From SXXK01 sp046074645 (lineage in GTDB: Bacteria > Planctomycetota > Planctomycetia > Planctomycetales > Planctomycetaceae), in contig JBJTOP010000192.1 in assembly GCA_046074645.1 (NCBI GenBank), forward strand, positions 1-19,611: DNA of 19,611 nt. The letters run 5' to 3'. Positions 1 through 7,096 of this stretch are shown here, in pieces. Position 1 is the first letter of the stretch. Each line of letters opens with the position of its first letter. A program made the position numbers and the translations under genes. The notes beneath the pieces were generated by a model. It searched no databases and was not told where the DNA came from. It was given only the letters and a program-made list of their open reading frames with translations.

Positions 1-334
1 GCAGCTTGTCGTAACTTTGGCCCTCCTGCAGACCTCTGATCCAGGTCTCGGCCGTATAAAGCGCCATTCGCTCGGCCATCCCCGCCAGCAGCGCAATCTG
101 AACCTCTATGTTAAATTTTCGCCCCAGCACGTCCTCCGCCAGCACATCGAGGATCAGGAGTTTGCCGTCAGCACTGAGCTTGTTATGGACGGTGTTGAGG
201 AATGTGATGTCGGTCACCGGTGGCTGTCCGACCAGCACCGTATTGATCAGGCTGATGGTGAGCATCTTGCGATCAGCGTTTCCGAACAGCATTTTGAAGG
301 CATAGTCGATGAGTGGATCAATTCCGATGGCCAT
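1..334 (-). CDS. Rpn-family PD-(D/E)XK nuclease / putative transposase, 3' part cut by window edge
   Basis: Reading the minus strand from an ATG at 334-332 gives 111 codons with no stop before the window edge. The protein opens with MAIGIDPLIDYAFKMLFG, the signature N-terminus of Rpn/PD-(D/E)XK transposase-family proteins (IDPL.D.AFK.LFG). The nuclease core follows: D63 in LILDVLAED and E77-x-Q79 in FNIEVQ, matching the D...ExQ active-site pattern. RMALYTAETW (about residues 88-97) is the usual next conserved block. A GAGG box sits five bases before the ATG; a GTG two codons upstream is an alternative start. Family members are DNA nucleases linked to recombination, often present in many copies and found near repeats or mobile DNA; here the nearest neighbour is a hairpin repeat about 220 bp upstream. 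The C-terminal part lies outside the window, so intactness cannot be judged. The family call is strong, the biological role is inferred. Confidence 0.85.
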   Translation of the reverse strand, partial: MAIGIDPLIDYAFKMLFGNADRKMLTISLINTVLVGQPPVTDITFLNTVHNKLSADGKLLILDVLAEDVLGRKFNIEVQIALLAGMAERMALYTAETWIRGLQEGQSYDKL

Positions 335-735
335 AGACACCTCGCAGGACGAATTTGGGCTGAAGCACGATGAATCAAGGAGAGTCAATTGAATTCGCAC
401 CCGAGGGTAGAAGACTATCATGCACTAAATCAAGCTGCAGTCGCGGGAAACCTCGGAATGTCAAAAATCTACCGATGGAAATTACGGTTTGGAGCGACTG
501 TTGACATTCTGCACCAGAGGGCAACCAGAGGTGCCAAGGACCTGCTGCTTTACGAAACACAGCCGGGGGCTTCCGCCCGACCGCTGGGTCCAACCGCAAT
601 GTCAGCCGCATGGCGGCAGCCTGCGGGCAGCGGATCATTCGCGGCTGGCCGCTTCGTTGTGGTCCCAGGATCCGTAAACACGCAGTCCGTCCCCTGCGGG
701 AAAGTGGTGCGAAGCGGGGGGGGGCCGGGCGTGTT
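335..735. other. Intergenic region with one repeat copy; no supported gene
   Basis: This 401-bp gap lies between the start of the Rpn gene and the stop of the hydrolase gene (which ends towards it), so it should hold the Rpn promoter and the end of the hydrolase operon. Short open frames on both strands have no recognisable domain. The clear structure is the inverted hairpin-repeat copy at 553-633. A run of nine G (716-724) lies just after the hydrolase stop. No convincing terminator stem with a T tract was found. Confidence 0.6.
553..633 (-). repeat. Single inverted copy of the GC-rich hairpin repeat found in tandem at the right end
   Basis: The reverse complement of this stretch reads GCCCGCAGGCTGCCGCCATG, then GCGGCTGA, a GCGGTTGG block, and finally GGCGGAAGCCCCCGGCTG followed by TGTTTCG. 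This lines up block for block with the repeat units at 19261-19611 (GCCCGCAGGCTTCCGCCATG ... GCGGTTGGGCGG ... AGCCCCCGGCTGCGTTTCG). It differs by a few substitutions and an insertion of about 11 bases in the loop. It is therefore a diverged, inverted, solitary member of the same family. Confidence 0.8.
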
Positions 736-1578
736 TCAGCCGTTGGAGGGCAGCCAGTCGATTAATTGATCGAATATCTCAGCCCGATTGGGTTCAAATT
801 CCAACGTATGTCTGGCCGCCGGCCATTCGATGACTGTGAGTTGAGGCAGGTGCTGTTCAGACAGCCAGGTTTTGGTGGCGAGGTTATCGACGATCTGATC
901 GTGACCGGCCAGCATCAGCAGAGTGGGCCGGTGGAACAGCCTGAGTTTTTCGAGGATGATAGTGTCCAGATCGCTGCCGGCATTGATGAGTGAACTGGAA
1001 ACAGTGTGGAGTGCCAGCGGGTCAGCTGCGATGAAGTTCTGAGCGTTGCTGTCGTTTGTAAACAGTGCGGGGTCATCGAGTGGAATTGGCACATACGGAC
1101 GACAGATTTCGAAAATCCTGGCCAGTCGCAGCTGTTGACTCTGTTTCCAGTTTGGCCGCAGCTTTGGAAAGAGGCCTGGGTAAAGCAGCGTGAGGCTGGT
1201 GCATTCGTTCGGAAACAGTGCTGCGGTGGCGGCAGCGATTTTGGCCCCCCAGCTGAGTCCCAGCAGGTGCAGCGGGGTTTGGGTGGAATGTTCGGCGACG
1301 GCAAGGCGGCGGAGTGTGCGCAGGTCGTGTATCAGCTGCATCCCGTGTTCGGCGTGTCCGCGACCGCGGCCGTTGAGTCCTGATCCGCGGCGGTCGGCGA
1401 AGTAAACGTCGAAGCCGGCACTCGCCAGCCGTTCAGACGAATACTCGTACCAGCCTGAGTGACTTTGAATGCCGTGTGTTGCCAGCACAATTCCGCGGCA
1501 GCCGGCGGATTGCCAGTGGCGGAAGGCCAGCAGCCGTCCATCGGATGTCTGTACGCGACGAATCTCACAGCGGATCAT
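736..1578 (-). CDS. Alpha/beta hydrolase, lysophospholipase/monoacylglycerol lipase-like (Hydrolase_4)
   Basis: A 280-aa serine hydrolase predicted to cleave an ester or related bond; the substrate is not evident. The fold landmarks are in order: oxyanion-hole strand VLATHG (residues 32-37), RRGSGLN loop (63-69), nucleophile elbow GLSWG (107-111, Ser109), acid Asp227 in LMLAGHDQIVDN, and His257 in ARHTLEF. No signal peptide is seen, so it is probably cytoplasmic. The ATG overlaps the stop of the macro-domain gene by four bases (ATGA), which points to translational coupling as the last gene of a three-gene operon. Its pairing with an ADP-ribose-type hydrolase might suggest a small-molecule de-esterification role, but that is speculation. 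The family call is firm; the specific activity is unknown. Confidence 0.92.
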   Translation of the reverse strand: MIRCEIRRVQTSDGRLLAFRHWQSAGCRGIVLATHGIQSHSGWYEYSSERLASAGFDVYFADRRGSGLNGRGRGHAEHGMQLIHDLRTLRRLAVAEHSTQTPLHLLGLSWGAKIAAATAALFPNECTSLTLLYPGLFPKLRPNWKQSQQLRLARIFEICRPYVPIPLDDPALFTNDSNAQNFIAADPLALHTVSSSLINAGSDLDTIILEKLRLFHRPTLLMLAGHDQIVDNLATKTWLSEQHLPQLTVIEWPAARHTLEFEPNRAEIFDQLIDWLPSNG

Positions 1579-2117
1579 CGCGGTACGACCTCCTCAACCG
1601 CTCGCGCGAAGGCGCTCCAGGTGCCTTCATCATAGAGCACAAACCGAACCAGCGGAGGCTGGTGGTGCCAGCGGATGAAATCCATGGTTGTCTTGACGAG
1701 ATTATTGGCAGCAAGGTCCAGCGGGTAACCGTAGGCTCCGCAGCTGAGTGCGGGCATTGCGAGCGACTGGCAGTTGAGCTGTACAGCATGAAACAGGCAC
1801 GCACGACAGGCAGCGGCCAGCTGTTCAGGTTCGCCCTGACGTCCGCCGCGCCAGACCGGGCCGACCGCGTGGAACACGTACTTTGCCGCAAGCTGACCGG
1901 CACCGCTGACGACAGCACTTCCGGTGGCACAGCCCTGCGGATACTTCGCTGATGTCTCGCGCAGAATTTCCGGACCACCTGCCCGGTGAATGGCACCATC
2001 CACTCCACCACCGCCGGCCAGCTGACTATTTGCTGCGTTGACGATTGCATCCACCTGCTGACGCGTGATGTCCCCCTGCACCAGTTCCATGCGGCAATTG
2101 CCAAGTTTGATGATCAT
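1575..2117 (-). CDS. Macro domain protein, O-acetyl-ADP-ribose deacetylase type (YmdB-like)
   Basis: A 180-aa single-domain macro protein. It shows the family blocks: QGDITRQQVDAIVNAANSQL (about residues 14-33, ADP-ribose contacting Asp and Asn), GGGGVDGAIHRAGG (glycine-rich loop), CATGSAVVSGAGQL, YVFHAVGP and the catalytic-loop region ALSCGAYGYPLDLAA. Known relatives remove acetyl groups from O-acetyl-ADP-ribose or hydrolyse ADP-ribosyl links on proteins and nucleic acids in the cytoplasm. The length fits the MacroD/YmdB class with no extra domains. Both ends overlap neighbours by four bases: its ATG overlaps the cupin stop, and its stop overlaps the hydrolase ATG. The middle position in a coupled operon suggests the three products act on the same metabolite or stress response, which is inference. 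Confidence 0.93.
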   Translation of the reverse strand: MIIKLGNCRMELVQGDITRQQVDAIVNAANSQLAGGGGVDGAIHRAGGPEILRETSAKYPQGCATGSAVVSGAGQLAAKYVFHAVGPVWRGGRQGEPEQLAAACRACLFHAVQLNCQSLAMPALSCGAYGYPLDLAANNLVKTTMDFIRWHHQPPLVRFVLYDEGTWSAFARAVEEVVPR

Positions 2118-2518
2118 GGGGCTGAGTCCTGCTGGGTGGGGACGACGATTGTCCGACCGCCGCGTCCGGAAGAGATCCCGAATACGATGTATTCGGCCTG
2201 TTCTTCGGTGAGGTTGGTCATCTGATGCACTTCACCGGCATCCACGATGACGGTGTCCCCCGGTCCCATGTCGCGGCGCTGAGCACCCACGCGCATTTCC
2301 ACCTGACCACGAATCAGCACAAAGACTTCCTGCATGTCCTGGTGCAGGTGCAGCCGGAATGACTGGTGACCGGGCAGCACGGCCCAGTTGAGCATTTGCA
2401 GATGGCCAGCCTGAAAATCTTCACGTGTAGCAATGACGCGTTTGAGCACCCCTGGGGTCCGGGGATCTTCGTGAGAGGCCGGTGTGAGCGGACTGTTGTC
2501 CGCGGCAATCCATTTCAT
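2114..2518 (-). CDS. Small cupin domain protein
   Basis: From the chosen ATG at 2518 this is a 134-aa single cupin barrel. Cupin motif 1 is HLHQDMQEVFVLIRG (two His and a Glu as metal ligands), and motif 2 is PGDTVIVDAGEVHQMTN (third His). Together they make a complete 3-His/1-Glu metal site. The frame stays open to an ATG at 2728, giving 204 aa, but the extra 70 residues look low in conservation, contain no domain, and the cupin fold needs only the downstream part. A TATGCT with an upstream TG (2572-2577, minus strand) could be an extended -10 just before the shorter start. It is the first gene of the operon cupin-macro-hydrolase, its stop overlapping the macro ATG (ATGA). The reaction catalysed is unknown; it may bind a sugar-like or nucleotide ligand. 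Confidence 0.85.
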   Translation of the reverse strand: MKWIAADNSPLTPASHEDPRTPGVLKRVIATREDFQAGHLQMLNWAVLPGHQSFRLHLHQDMQEVFVLIRGQVEMRVGAQRRDMGPGDTVIVDAGEVHQMTNLTEEQAEYIVFGISSGRGGRTIVVPTQQDSAP

Positions 2519-2746
2519 GAGTTTTCCGTGGTTTCCGAGACAGCGTGGATGCACGGCGATGAGCATAGCAGAACGGAATTCATCGCGGGAGACTTCATGG
2601 CGATTCGTGTTGATTTTTGTGAACGTGTCGTCAAACCACGTGCGTTTCGTTTGCCGCAGGGGAAATCCGATGCGAATGCGCTTGACGGGGGCGCAGAGAA
2701 TCTCACCTGTCTGCGGAATCGAACTCATCCGCAGCGACGGCCCGTT

Positions 2747-2801
2747 CAGGTCGTCTTCAGGTCGTCTTCAGGTGGTCTTCAGGTCGTCCTCAGGTGGTCA
2801 T
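2747..2801. repeat. Five tandem copies of an 11-bp unit (CAGGTCGTCTT)
   Basis: Consecutive units are CAGGTCGTCTT, CAGGTCGTCTT, CAGGTGGTCTT, CAGGTCGTCCT and CAGGTGGTCAT. The last unit contains the stop codon of the Nramp-like gene (TCA at 2798-2800 read on the minus strand). The array therefore lies directly downstream of that gene and upstream of the cupin operon. Unit length is not a multiple of three, so copy changes would not be tolerated inside a gene. Confidence 0.9.
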
Positions 2802-4423
2802 TTTGCGAACAGTTCTGCGCTGGATTTCCAGATGCCCCAGGCGGCGGCCAGCAGGAGTGCTGCGGTGGAGATTCCGAGTGCGGTGTCCCAGAGTCTTCCG
2901 GGGCGGAGCCTTTCATCGGTCACATGGCGGCGAAAGTGAATGGCGGCATAGCCCAGCATCGGGAGCATGACGGCCTGGGTGAGCCCGGCAATGCGGATGA
3001 GCGTTACAGGTTCGGGCACCAGCAGGAAGGCGGCCACGCAGACCAGGGGAAGGATGGTTGAGATGATGCGAACAAGTCGAGCCCGCGCATCGCTCTCGTG
3101 GTCGCGGGTGGTGAGTCCGATGACTCCGCAGAAATCTGCGATCATGCGAGCGTTGCCGGCGTTGGCCACGAGGAACGTCGAGTACAGCACTGCGAACGCG
3201 CCGCACAGAAACAGCCATCGGGCATATTCACCGAAGATCGGCACATAACTGCGGGAAAGCGTGCTGACCATCCGCATTCCTTCCGGATCGCGGCCTTCAG
3301 AATGCAGCACAATCACGCCCATCAGGTAGAAGGCCGCCGTGGCGAGCGTGTAGATGATCATGGAGGCGAAGGCATCCCACTTCATCACAGCGAACCAGCC
3401 CTGGGCCCGTTCAAGCCAGCCGCTGGAGGGCTCACGCGGGCCGACGGAGCGAGCGTAGCCCTTTTCAATGCACCAGTAGGGATAGCTGATCAGCTCCGTC
3501 GCACCAACTCCGATGATGCCAAACGTTGCGAGTGCTGTCACGAGAGCTTTATCGCCGGAAGGCAAACCGAAACTGAGTCCCTGCAGGAAGTCGCCGGTCG
3601 ACAGGGCGAGTGGAGTTTGCTGCAGGGCGAAGACGTTGCCGATGGTGATGAAGGTGAAGGCCACAACGAGGGCCACGGAAAACACTTCCACCATTCGATA
3701 GCGACCAACGAAGAGAACCACAGCCGTGATGATACCAAGTGCCGCTGCCCACCACTTATCGTCCCGCGTCGGCGGATCCACAAGACTCACGCCAGACGCA
3801 TCCACGAGCGGTTTTCCGGCGAGTGCCAGCCGCTGGATCTCTGCACCGCGTTCACCAAGCTTTTCAAGGTCCCCCTGAATACGGAGCATCACGCGGTCGC
3901 GTTTTTCGGAATCAGCGGAGCGTCCTTCCTGTCCCTGACTTCCGGCCCACTTCACCCACGCATCAATCTCCTTCGTGGAAGGGCAGAGGGTGGCGACGGC
4001 GTAGTCGCCGGTGAGTGGCAGTGTGAGCGACAGAGACTGGCCAACACCGCCGGCGATGCCACCCAGCTGGGCGGTGGAGGTCGAGATCATCAGCAGCCAG
4101 AAAAGCACAATCCAGTTCATGCCAAACAATCGCGGCCCGGGGACGCGATTGAGCGAAGCCAGGGTGGTCTCACCGTGACTGATCGCAAATCGTCCGAATT
4201 CAAGCTGGACGAAAACCTTCACAATGCAGCCGGCGAGGATCAGCCAGAGCAGAGCGATGCCTGCCTGAGCCCCCGTTTTGGTCGTCATGATCAGTTCACC
4301 GGAACCGACGATATTTGCCGCGATGATCAGACCAGGGCCGATGTGGCTGAGAATCTGCAGTGGACGGCGCGGGGGTGCGGCAATCGCTGACGGATCGCGA
4401 CGATCAACCATTGAAGGATCCAT
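2798..4423 (-). CDS. Divergent Nramp-like divalent metal transporter family protein
   Basis: A 541-aa membrane protein with about eleven hydrophobic segments and the overall Nramp plan. Helix 1 starts IGPGLIIAANIVGSGELI (residues 28-45) and aligns with the GPaf...DPGN helix of MntH, but the metal-binding DPGN reads GSGE (40-43). Helix 6 has FGIIGVGATELISYPYW (301-317), where MntH has GAT-MPH, so the Met-Pro-His is Leu-Ile-Ser. A hydrophilic, partly helical stretch of about 80 residues (about 142-222) is inserted after the third helix. Such proteins are usually labelled Nramp divalent metal transporters, yet both canonical metal sites are changed, so ion choice is open. The gene is divergent from the ZIP transporter across a 234-bp gap and followed by the 11-bp tandem repeat. 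Family membership is likely; Mn or Fe transport should not be assumed. Confidence 0.85.
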   Translation of the reverse strand: MDPSMVDRRDPSAIAAPPRRPLQILSHIGPGLIIAANIVGSGELIMTTKTGAQAGIALLWLILAGCIVKVFVQLEFGRFAISHGETTLASLNRVPGPRLFGMNWIVLFWLLMISTSTAQLGGIAGGVGQSLSLTLPLTGDYAVATLCPSTKEIDAWVKWAGSQGQEGRSADSEKRDRVMLRIQGDLEKLGERGAEIQRLALAGKPLVDASGVSLVDPPTRDDKWWAAALGIITAVVLFVGRYRMVEVFSVALVVAFTFITIGNVFALQQTPLALSTGDFLQGLSFGLPSGDKALVTALATFGIIGVGATELISYPYWCIEKGYARSVGPREPSSGWLERAQGWFAVMKWDAFASMIIYTLATAAFYLMGVIVLHSEGRDPEGMRMVSTLSRSYVPIFGEYARWLFLCGAFAVLYSTFLVANAGNARMIADFCGVIGLTTRDHESDARARLVRIISTILPLVCVAAFLLVPEPVTLIRIAGLTQAVMLPMLGYAAIHFRRHVTDERLRPGRLWDTALGISTAALLLAAAWGIWKSSAELFAK

Positions 4424-4657
4424 GCCTGCTATTCCCCTGTGGACTGGTGGGTGGTGGTTTGCGTGGCTTTCGCGGGGGCGTCAGCATACAAACATCCGGC
4501 ACGCATTCCACTGACCCGGCCTTCCACGGGAATTTCCATCCTTTTCACGGCTCGCAGCAGCCGGAAGACTGCATCCCGACCACAGACTCACTAGACTACG
4601 GAAACTCATTGGAAAGCCCGCTTTCACTGCCGAATTCGCTTGACACCCGGATCACTG

Positions 4658-5857
4658 ATGTTCTTCTTTTCGTTCATCCTGACAGCTCTCCTGTGGCTGG
4701 TTCACGGCACGCTGCCGGTGCACACGCTGCCCACACCGCTGCCGGACGGGCTCCAGTCAGCCGCTGACGACACGGGCAGCGACACTGACACTGACACCGG
4801 CACTGGCACTGGCCCCGGTGCAATCAGCAGCGCACCGGGCACAGTCGTGCCGACAGACGTCACAAAAACGCGCGCGGTTCCCACCGACCCCGCCACAGTC
4901 ACTCGCCGAACCTGGCTGCTCACCTGCTACTGTGCTGCCATCATCCTCTCCTCACTCTTCGGCGGCTGGTTGCCATCAATCTGGCAGATGACTCACACGG
5001 CCACTCAAACCCTGACCAGTTTTGTTGGCGGATTAATGCTGGGAATCGCCGTATTCCATTTGCTTCCGCATTCCCTGCACGGCCACCAGACGCCCGATCA
5101 GATGGCGTGGTGGCTGATGGCCGGCATCCTCGCCATGTTTCTGCTGATCCGCTGTTTCCATTTTCACCATCACGGACCGCTGGAAATATCGACGGAAAAA
5201 GAAGACCCCTGTGCCGACCACCCGCCGCTGCTCCCGCAGGTCGATCATCCGCGCAGCGGTACCAATCGCATCAGCGCCGCGGCGATGGACTGCCGGCACG
5301 ATCACGATCACGACCACGACCACGACCATCAGCCGCAGCACCAGCAGGCTCCGCACTGTCACCACGCTCACAAGCTGAGCTGGATCGGTATCACGGTTGG
5401 TCTTTCGCTGCACACGCTGCTGGACGGCATGGCTCTGGCGGCCAGCGTGCATGCCGAGTCGGGTCATCAAGTCTGGCTGTCGCTGTTCGGCTTTGGAACA
5501 TTTCTGGCGATCCTGCTGCACAAGCCGCTCGATGCGGTATCGATCACATCGCTGATGCGTGCGGGTGGCTGGAGTCGCCGGTCACGATTCTGGGTGAATT
5601 TGTGTTTTTCCTGCATGTGTCCGCTGGGTGCGTTGCTTTTCAGCGCCGGCCTGACATCGCTTGATGGCCTGCAGCAACCGCTGATCGATGCAGCGCTCGC
5701 ATTTTCCGCCGGAATTTTCCTCTGCATTTCTCTCAGTGACCTGCTCCCGGAAATGGAATTTCATGCTCACAACCGCCTGCAGCTGACGGTGGCACTGCTG
5801 GCTGGAATTCTGCTGGCTTACGGCATTCGTTTTCTGGAACCTTCGTGGATGCATTGA
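4658..5857 (+). CDS. ZIP family metal transporter with His-rich loop and Asp/Thr/Gly low-complexity segment
   Basis: A 399-aa inner-membrane metal transporter of the ZIP (zinc/iron permease) family. Seen: an N-terminal hydrophobic segment, a low-complexity stretch SDTDTDTGTGTG (41-52), helices around 88-110 and 120-140 with GGLMLGIAVFHLLPH, a long soluble loop with CRHDHDHDHDHDHQ (212-225) and HCHHAH (233-238), then the metal-site helix SLHTLLDGMALA (250-261) and LLHKPLDA (286-293), the ZIP helix 4 and 5 motifs. The His-rich loop between helices 3 and 4 is typical of ZIP proteins and may sense or buffer zinc. An in-frame TTG at 4640 would add six residues; the ATG at 4658 is preferred. Only one base separates its stop from the next ATG (DUF58), implying coupling. 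Direction and metal cannot be settled from sequence; zinc is the most likely. Confidence 0.9.
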   Translation: MFFFSFILTALLWLVHGTLPVHTLPTPLPDGLQSAADDTGSDTDTDTGTGTGPGAISSAPGTVVPTDVTKTRAVPTDPATVTRRTWLLTCYCAAIILSSLFGGWLPSIWQMTHTATQTLTSFVGGLMLGIAVFHLLPHSLHGHQTPDQMAWWLMAGILAMFLLIRCFHFHHHGPLEISTEKEDPCADHPPLLPQVDHPRSGTNRISAAAMDCRHDHDHDHDHDHQPQHQQAPHCHHAHKLSWIGITVGLSLHTLLDGMALAASVHAESGHQVWLSLFGFGTFLAILLHKPLDAVSITSLMRAGGWSRRSRFWVNLCFSCMCPLGALLFSAGLTSLDGLQQPLIDAALAFSAGIFLCISLSDLLPEMEFHAHNRLQLTVALLAGILLAYGIRFLEPSWMH

Positions 5858-5858
5858 T

Positions 5859-6746
5859 ATGTCCGCGGCAACACTCCCTGACGATCCTCTGCAGCTCGTG
5901 CAGTTCGGCCGCCTTGAACTGATTGCTCAGAGGCTGGTTGAAGGCCTGATGATGGGCCGTCATCGCAGCCCGTATAAGGGTTCCAGTGTGGAATTTGTGG
6001 AGCACCGGGAGTACTACCCGGGCGACGAAATTCGCCACATTGACTGGCGCGCCTTCGGAAAAACGGGGCACTACTACATCAAGGAATTCGAGGACGAAAC
6101 CAATCTGCGGGCCTGGATTGTTCTGGACGCCAGCGGCAGCATGGGCTACGCCGGTCAGCAGCTCAGCAAGTTCCTCTATGCCCGCATTGTCGCCGCCTCG
6201 CTCGGCTGGCTGCTCCTGGGACAACGGGACGCGGTGGGCCTTGCCACATTTGATTCCAAAGTCCGCGAACAGCTCAAGCCTTCCAGCAATCGCGACACCT
6301 TTCGACGGCTGCTGCAGATTCTCGAAGGCACTCAGCCCGGCGCCGATACCAGTCTTGCAGCGATTCTCGAATCGCTCCTGCCCACCATTCCGCGCCGCAG
6401 CCTGATTCTGCTCATCAGCGACTGCTTTGATGACCTTGATGAACTGGTGCGTGTGCTTCAGAAGTGCCGCCACGCAAGGCACGACGTGTCGATCCTGCGA
6501 ATCGCTGCTCCTGAAGAAGAACAGTTTCCCTTTGAACGCCCAACTCGGTTTGATAACCTTGAACAGCTCTCACATCGGCTGCTCGTCGATCCCGTGCGGC
6601 TCCGCCAGGAATATCTCAGACAGTACTCGCTGTTCGCCGAGCGACTGAAAAAAGAATGCGGGGCACTTGGAATCGGCTACACACGGCTGCTCACCAGCGA
6701 ACCCATACAAACGGCTCTTGGCAGGTGGCTGGCTGAACGCCAGTGA
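5859..6746 (+). CDS. DUF58 domain protein with von Willebrand A-like fold
   Basis: A 295-aa soluble DUF58 protein. The family block YKGSSVEFVEHREYYPGDEI (39-58) is followed by RHIDWRAFGKTG (59-70), the DUF58 hallmark. A vWA-like domain comes next with the MIDAS metal motif DASGS (90-94), Thr164 in GADTSL, and Asp188 in LLISDCFDD. No transmembrane segment is visible, unlike longer DUF58 proteins. DUF58 genes normally follow a MoxR AAA+ ATPase gene and the pair is thought to act in protein maturation or envelope stress; no MoxR is present here. Instead the gene sits one base after a ZIP transporter and 54 bp before two small helical proteins. The domain call is secure; the partner system is unknown. 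Confidence 0.93.
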   Translation: MSAATLPDDPLQLVQFGRLELIAQRLVEGLMMGRHRSPYKGSSVEFVEHREYYPGDEIRHIDWRAFGKTGHYYIKEFEDETNLRAWIVLDASGSMGYAGQQLSKFLYARIVAASLGWLLLGQRDAVGLATFDSKVREQLKPSSNRDTFRRLLQILEGTQPGADTSLAAILESLLPTIPRRSLILLISDCFDDLDELVRVLQKCRHARHDVSILRIAAPEEEQFPFERPTRFDNLEQLSHRLLVDPVRLRQEYLRQYSLFAERLKKECGALGIGYTRLLTSEPIQTALGRWLAERQ

Positions 6747-6800
6747 CCCTGCAAACAGGAAACTTCATCAGCTGAATCTGAACAGAAACAGGTGTGATCC

Positions 6801-7073
6801 ATGGCTCAGGCAATCGTTGATCCCGGGGAACTGCGACGATTCGCACAGCTGCTGCGACGCTTCAACGAAGAGCTTTCAGAGAAGTCCGGGGTCGTGGCCG
6901 CTCAGCTCAGCCATCTTGGGCAGACGTGGCGGGATCAGGAAAACCTGCGATTCACGGAAGAGTTTTCTGCCAATATGAAGGCACTTTCCCGCTTCGTCGA
7001 GTCCAACGAACAATTCATCCCCTACCTGCTCAGAAAAGCTCAGCTGGTCGAGGAATATCTGCAGCAGCACTGA
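6801..7073 (+). CDS. Small helical-hairpin protein, WXG100-like
   Basis: A 90-aa protein predicted to be two long helices: about residues 8-38 and 47-88, joined by LGQTWRDQENLRF. Length and the central Trp (W43 in LGQTWRD) resemble WXG100/ESX-type proteins secreted by type VII-like systems, though the third position is Asp rather than Gly and no C-terminal YxxxD/E export signal is seen. An AGGTG box lies before the ATG. No signal peptide. It is followed after 23 bp by a 176-aa helical protein whose first 55 residues show the same LRRFA...W spacing, so the two may form a pair. Comparable small proteins occur in other planctomycetes, but the function is not known to me. WXG100 membership is an inference from shape. 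Confidence 0.8.
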   Translation: MAQAIVDPGELRRFAQLLRRFNEELSEKSGVVAAQLSHLGQTWRDQENLRFTEEFSANMKALSRFVESNEQFIPYLLRKAQLVEEYLQQH

Positions 7074-7096
7074 AATGTTCACTGGAGGGCGTTACC

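Noticed and set aside
389..769. Plus-strand 126-codon frame across the first intergenic gap
   Set aside because: It runs through the hairpin repeat and into the end of the opposite-strand hydrolase gene, with no domain and no good ribosome site.
3098..4390. Long plus-strand open frame of 430 codons antisense to the Nramp-like gene
   Set aside because: It is the complement of a clear membrane-protein gene; its product has no domain and a composition typical of an antisense shadow.
4424..4657. Metal-regulator operator (Fur, Zur or MntR box) between the two transporter genes
   Set aside because: No convincing inverted repeat of the right size was found by eye.
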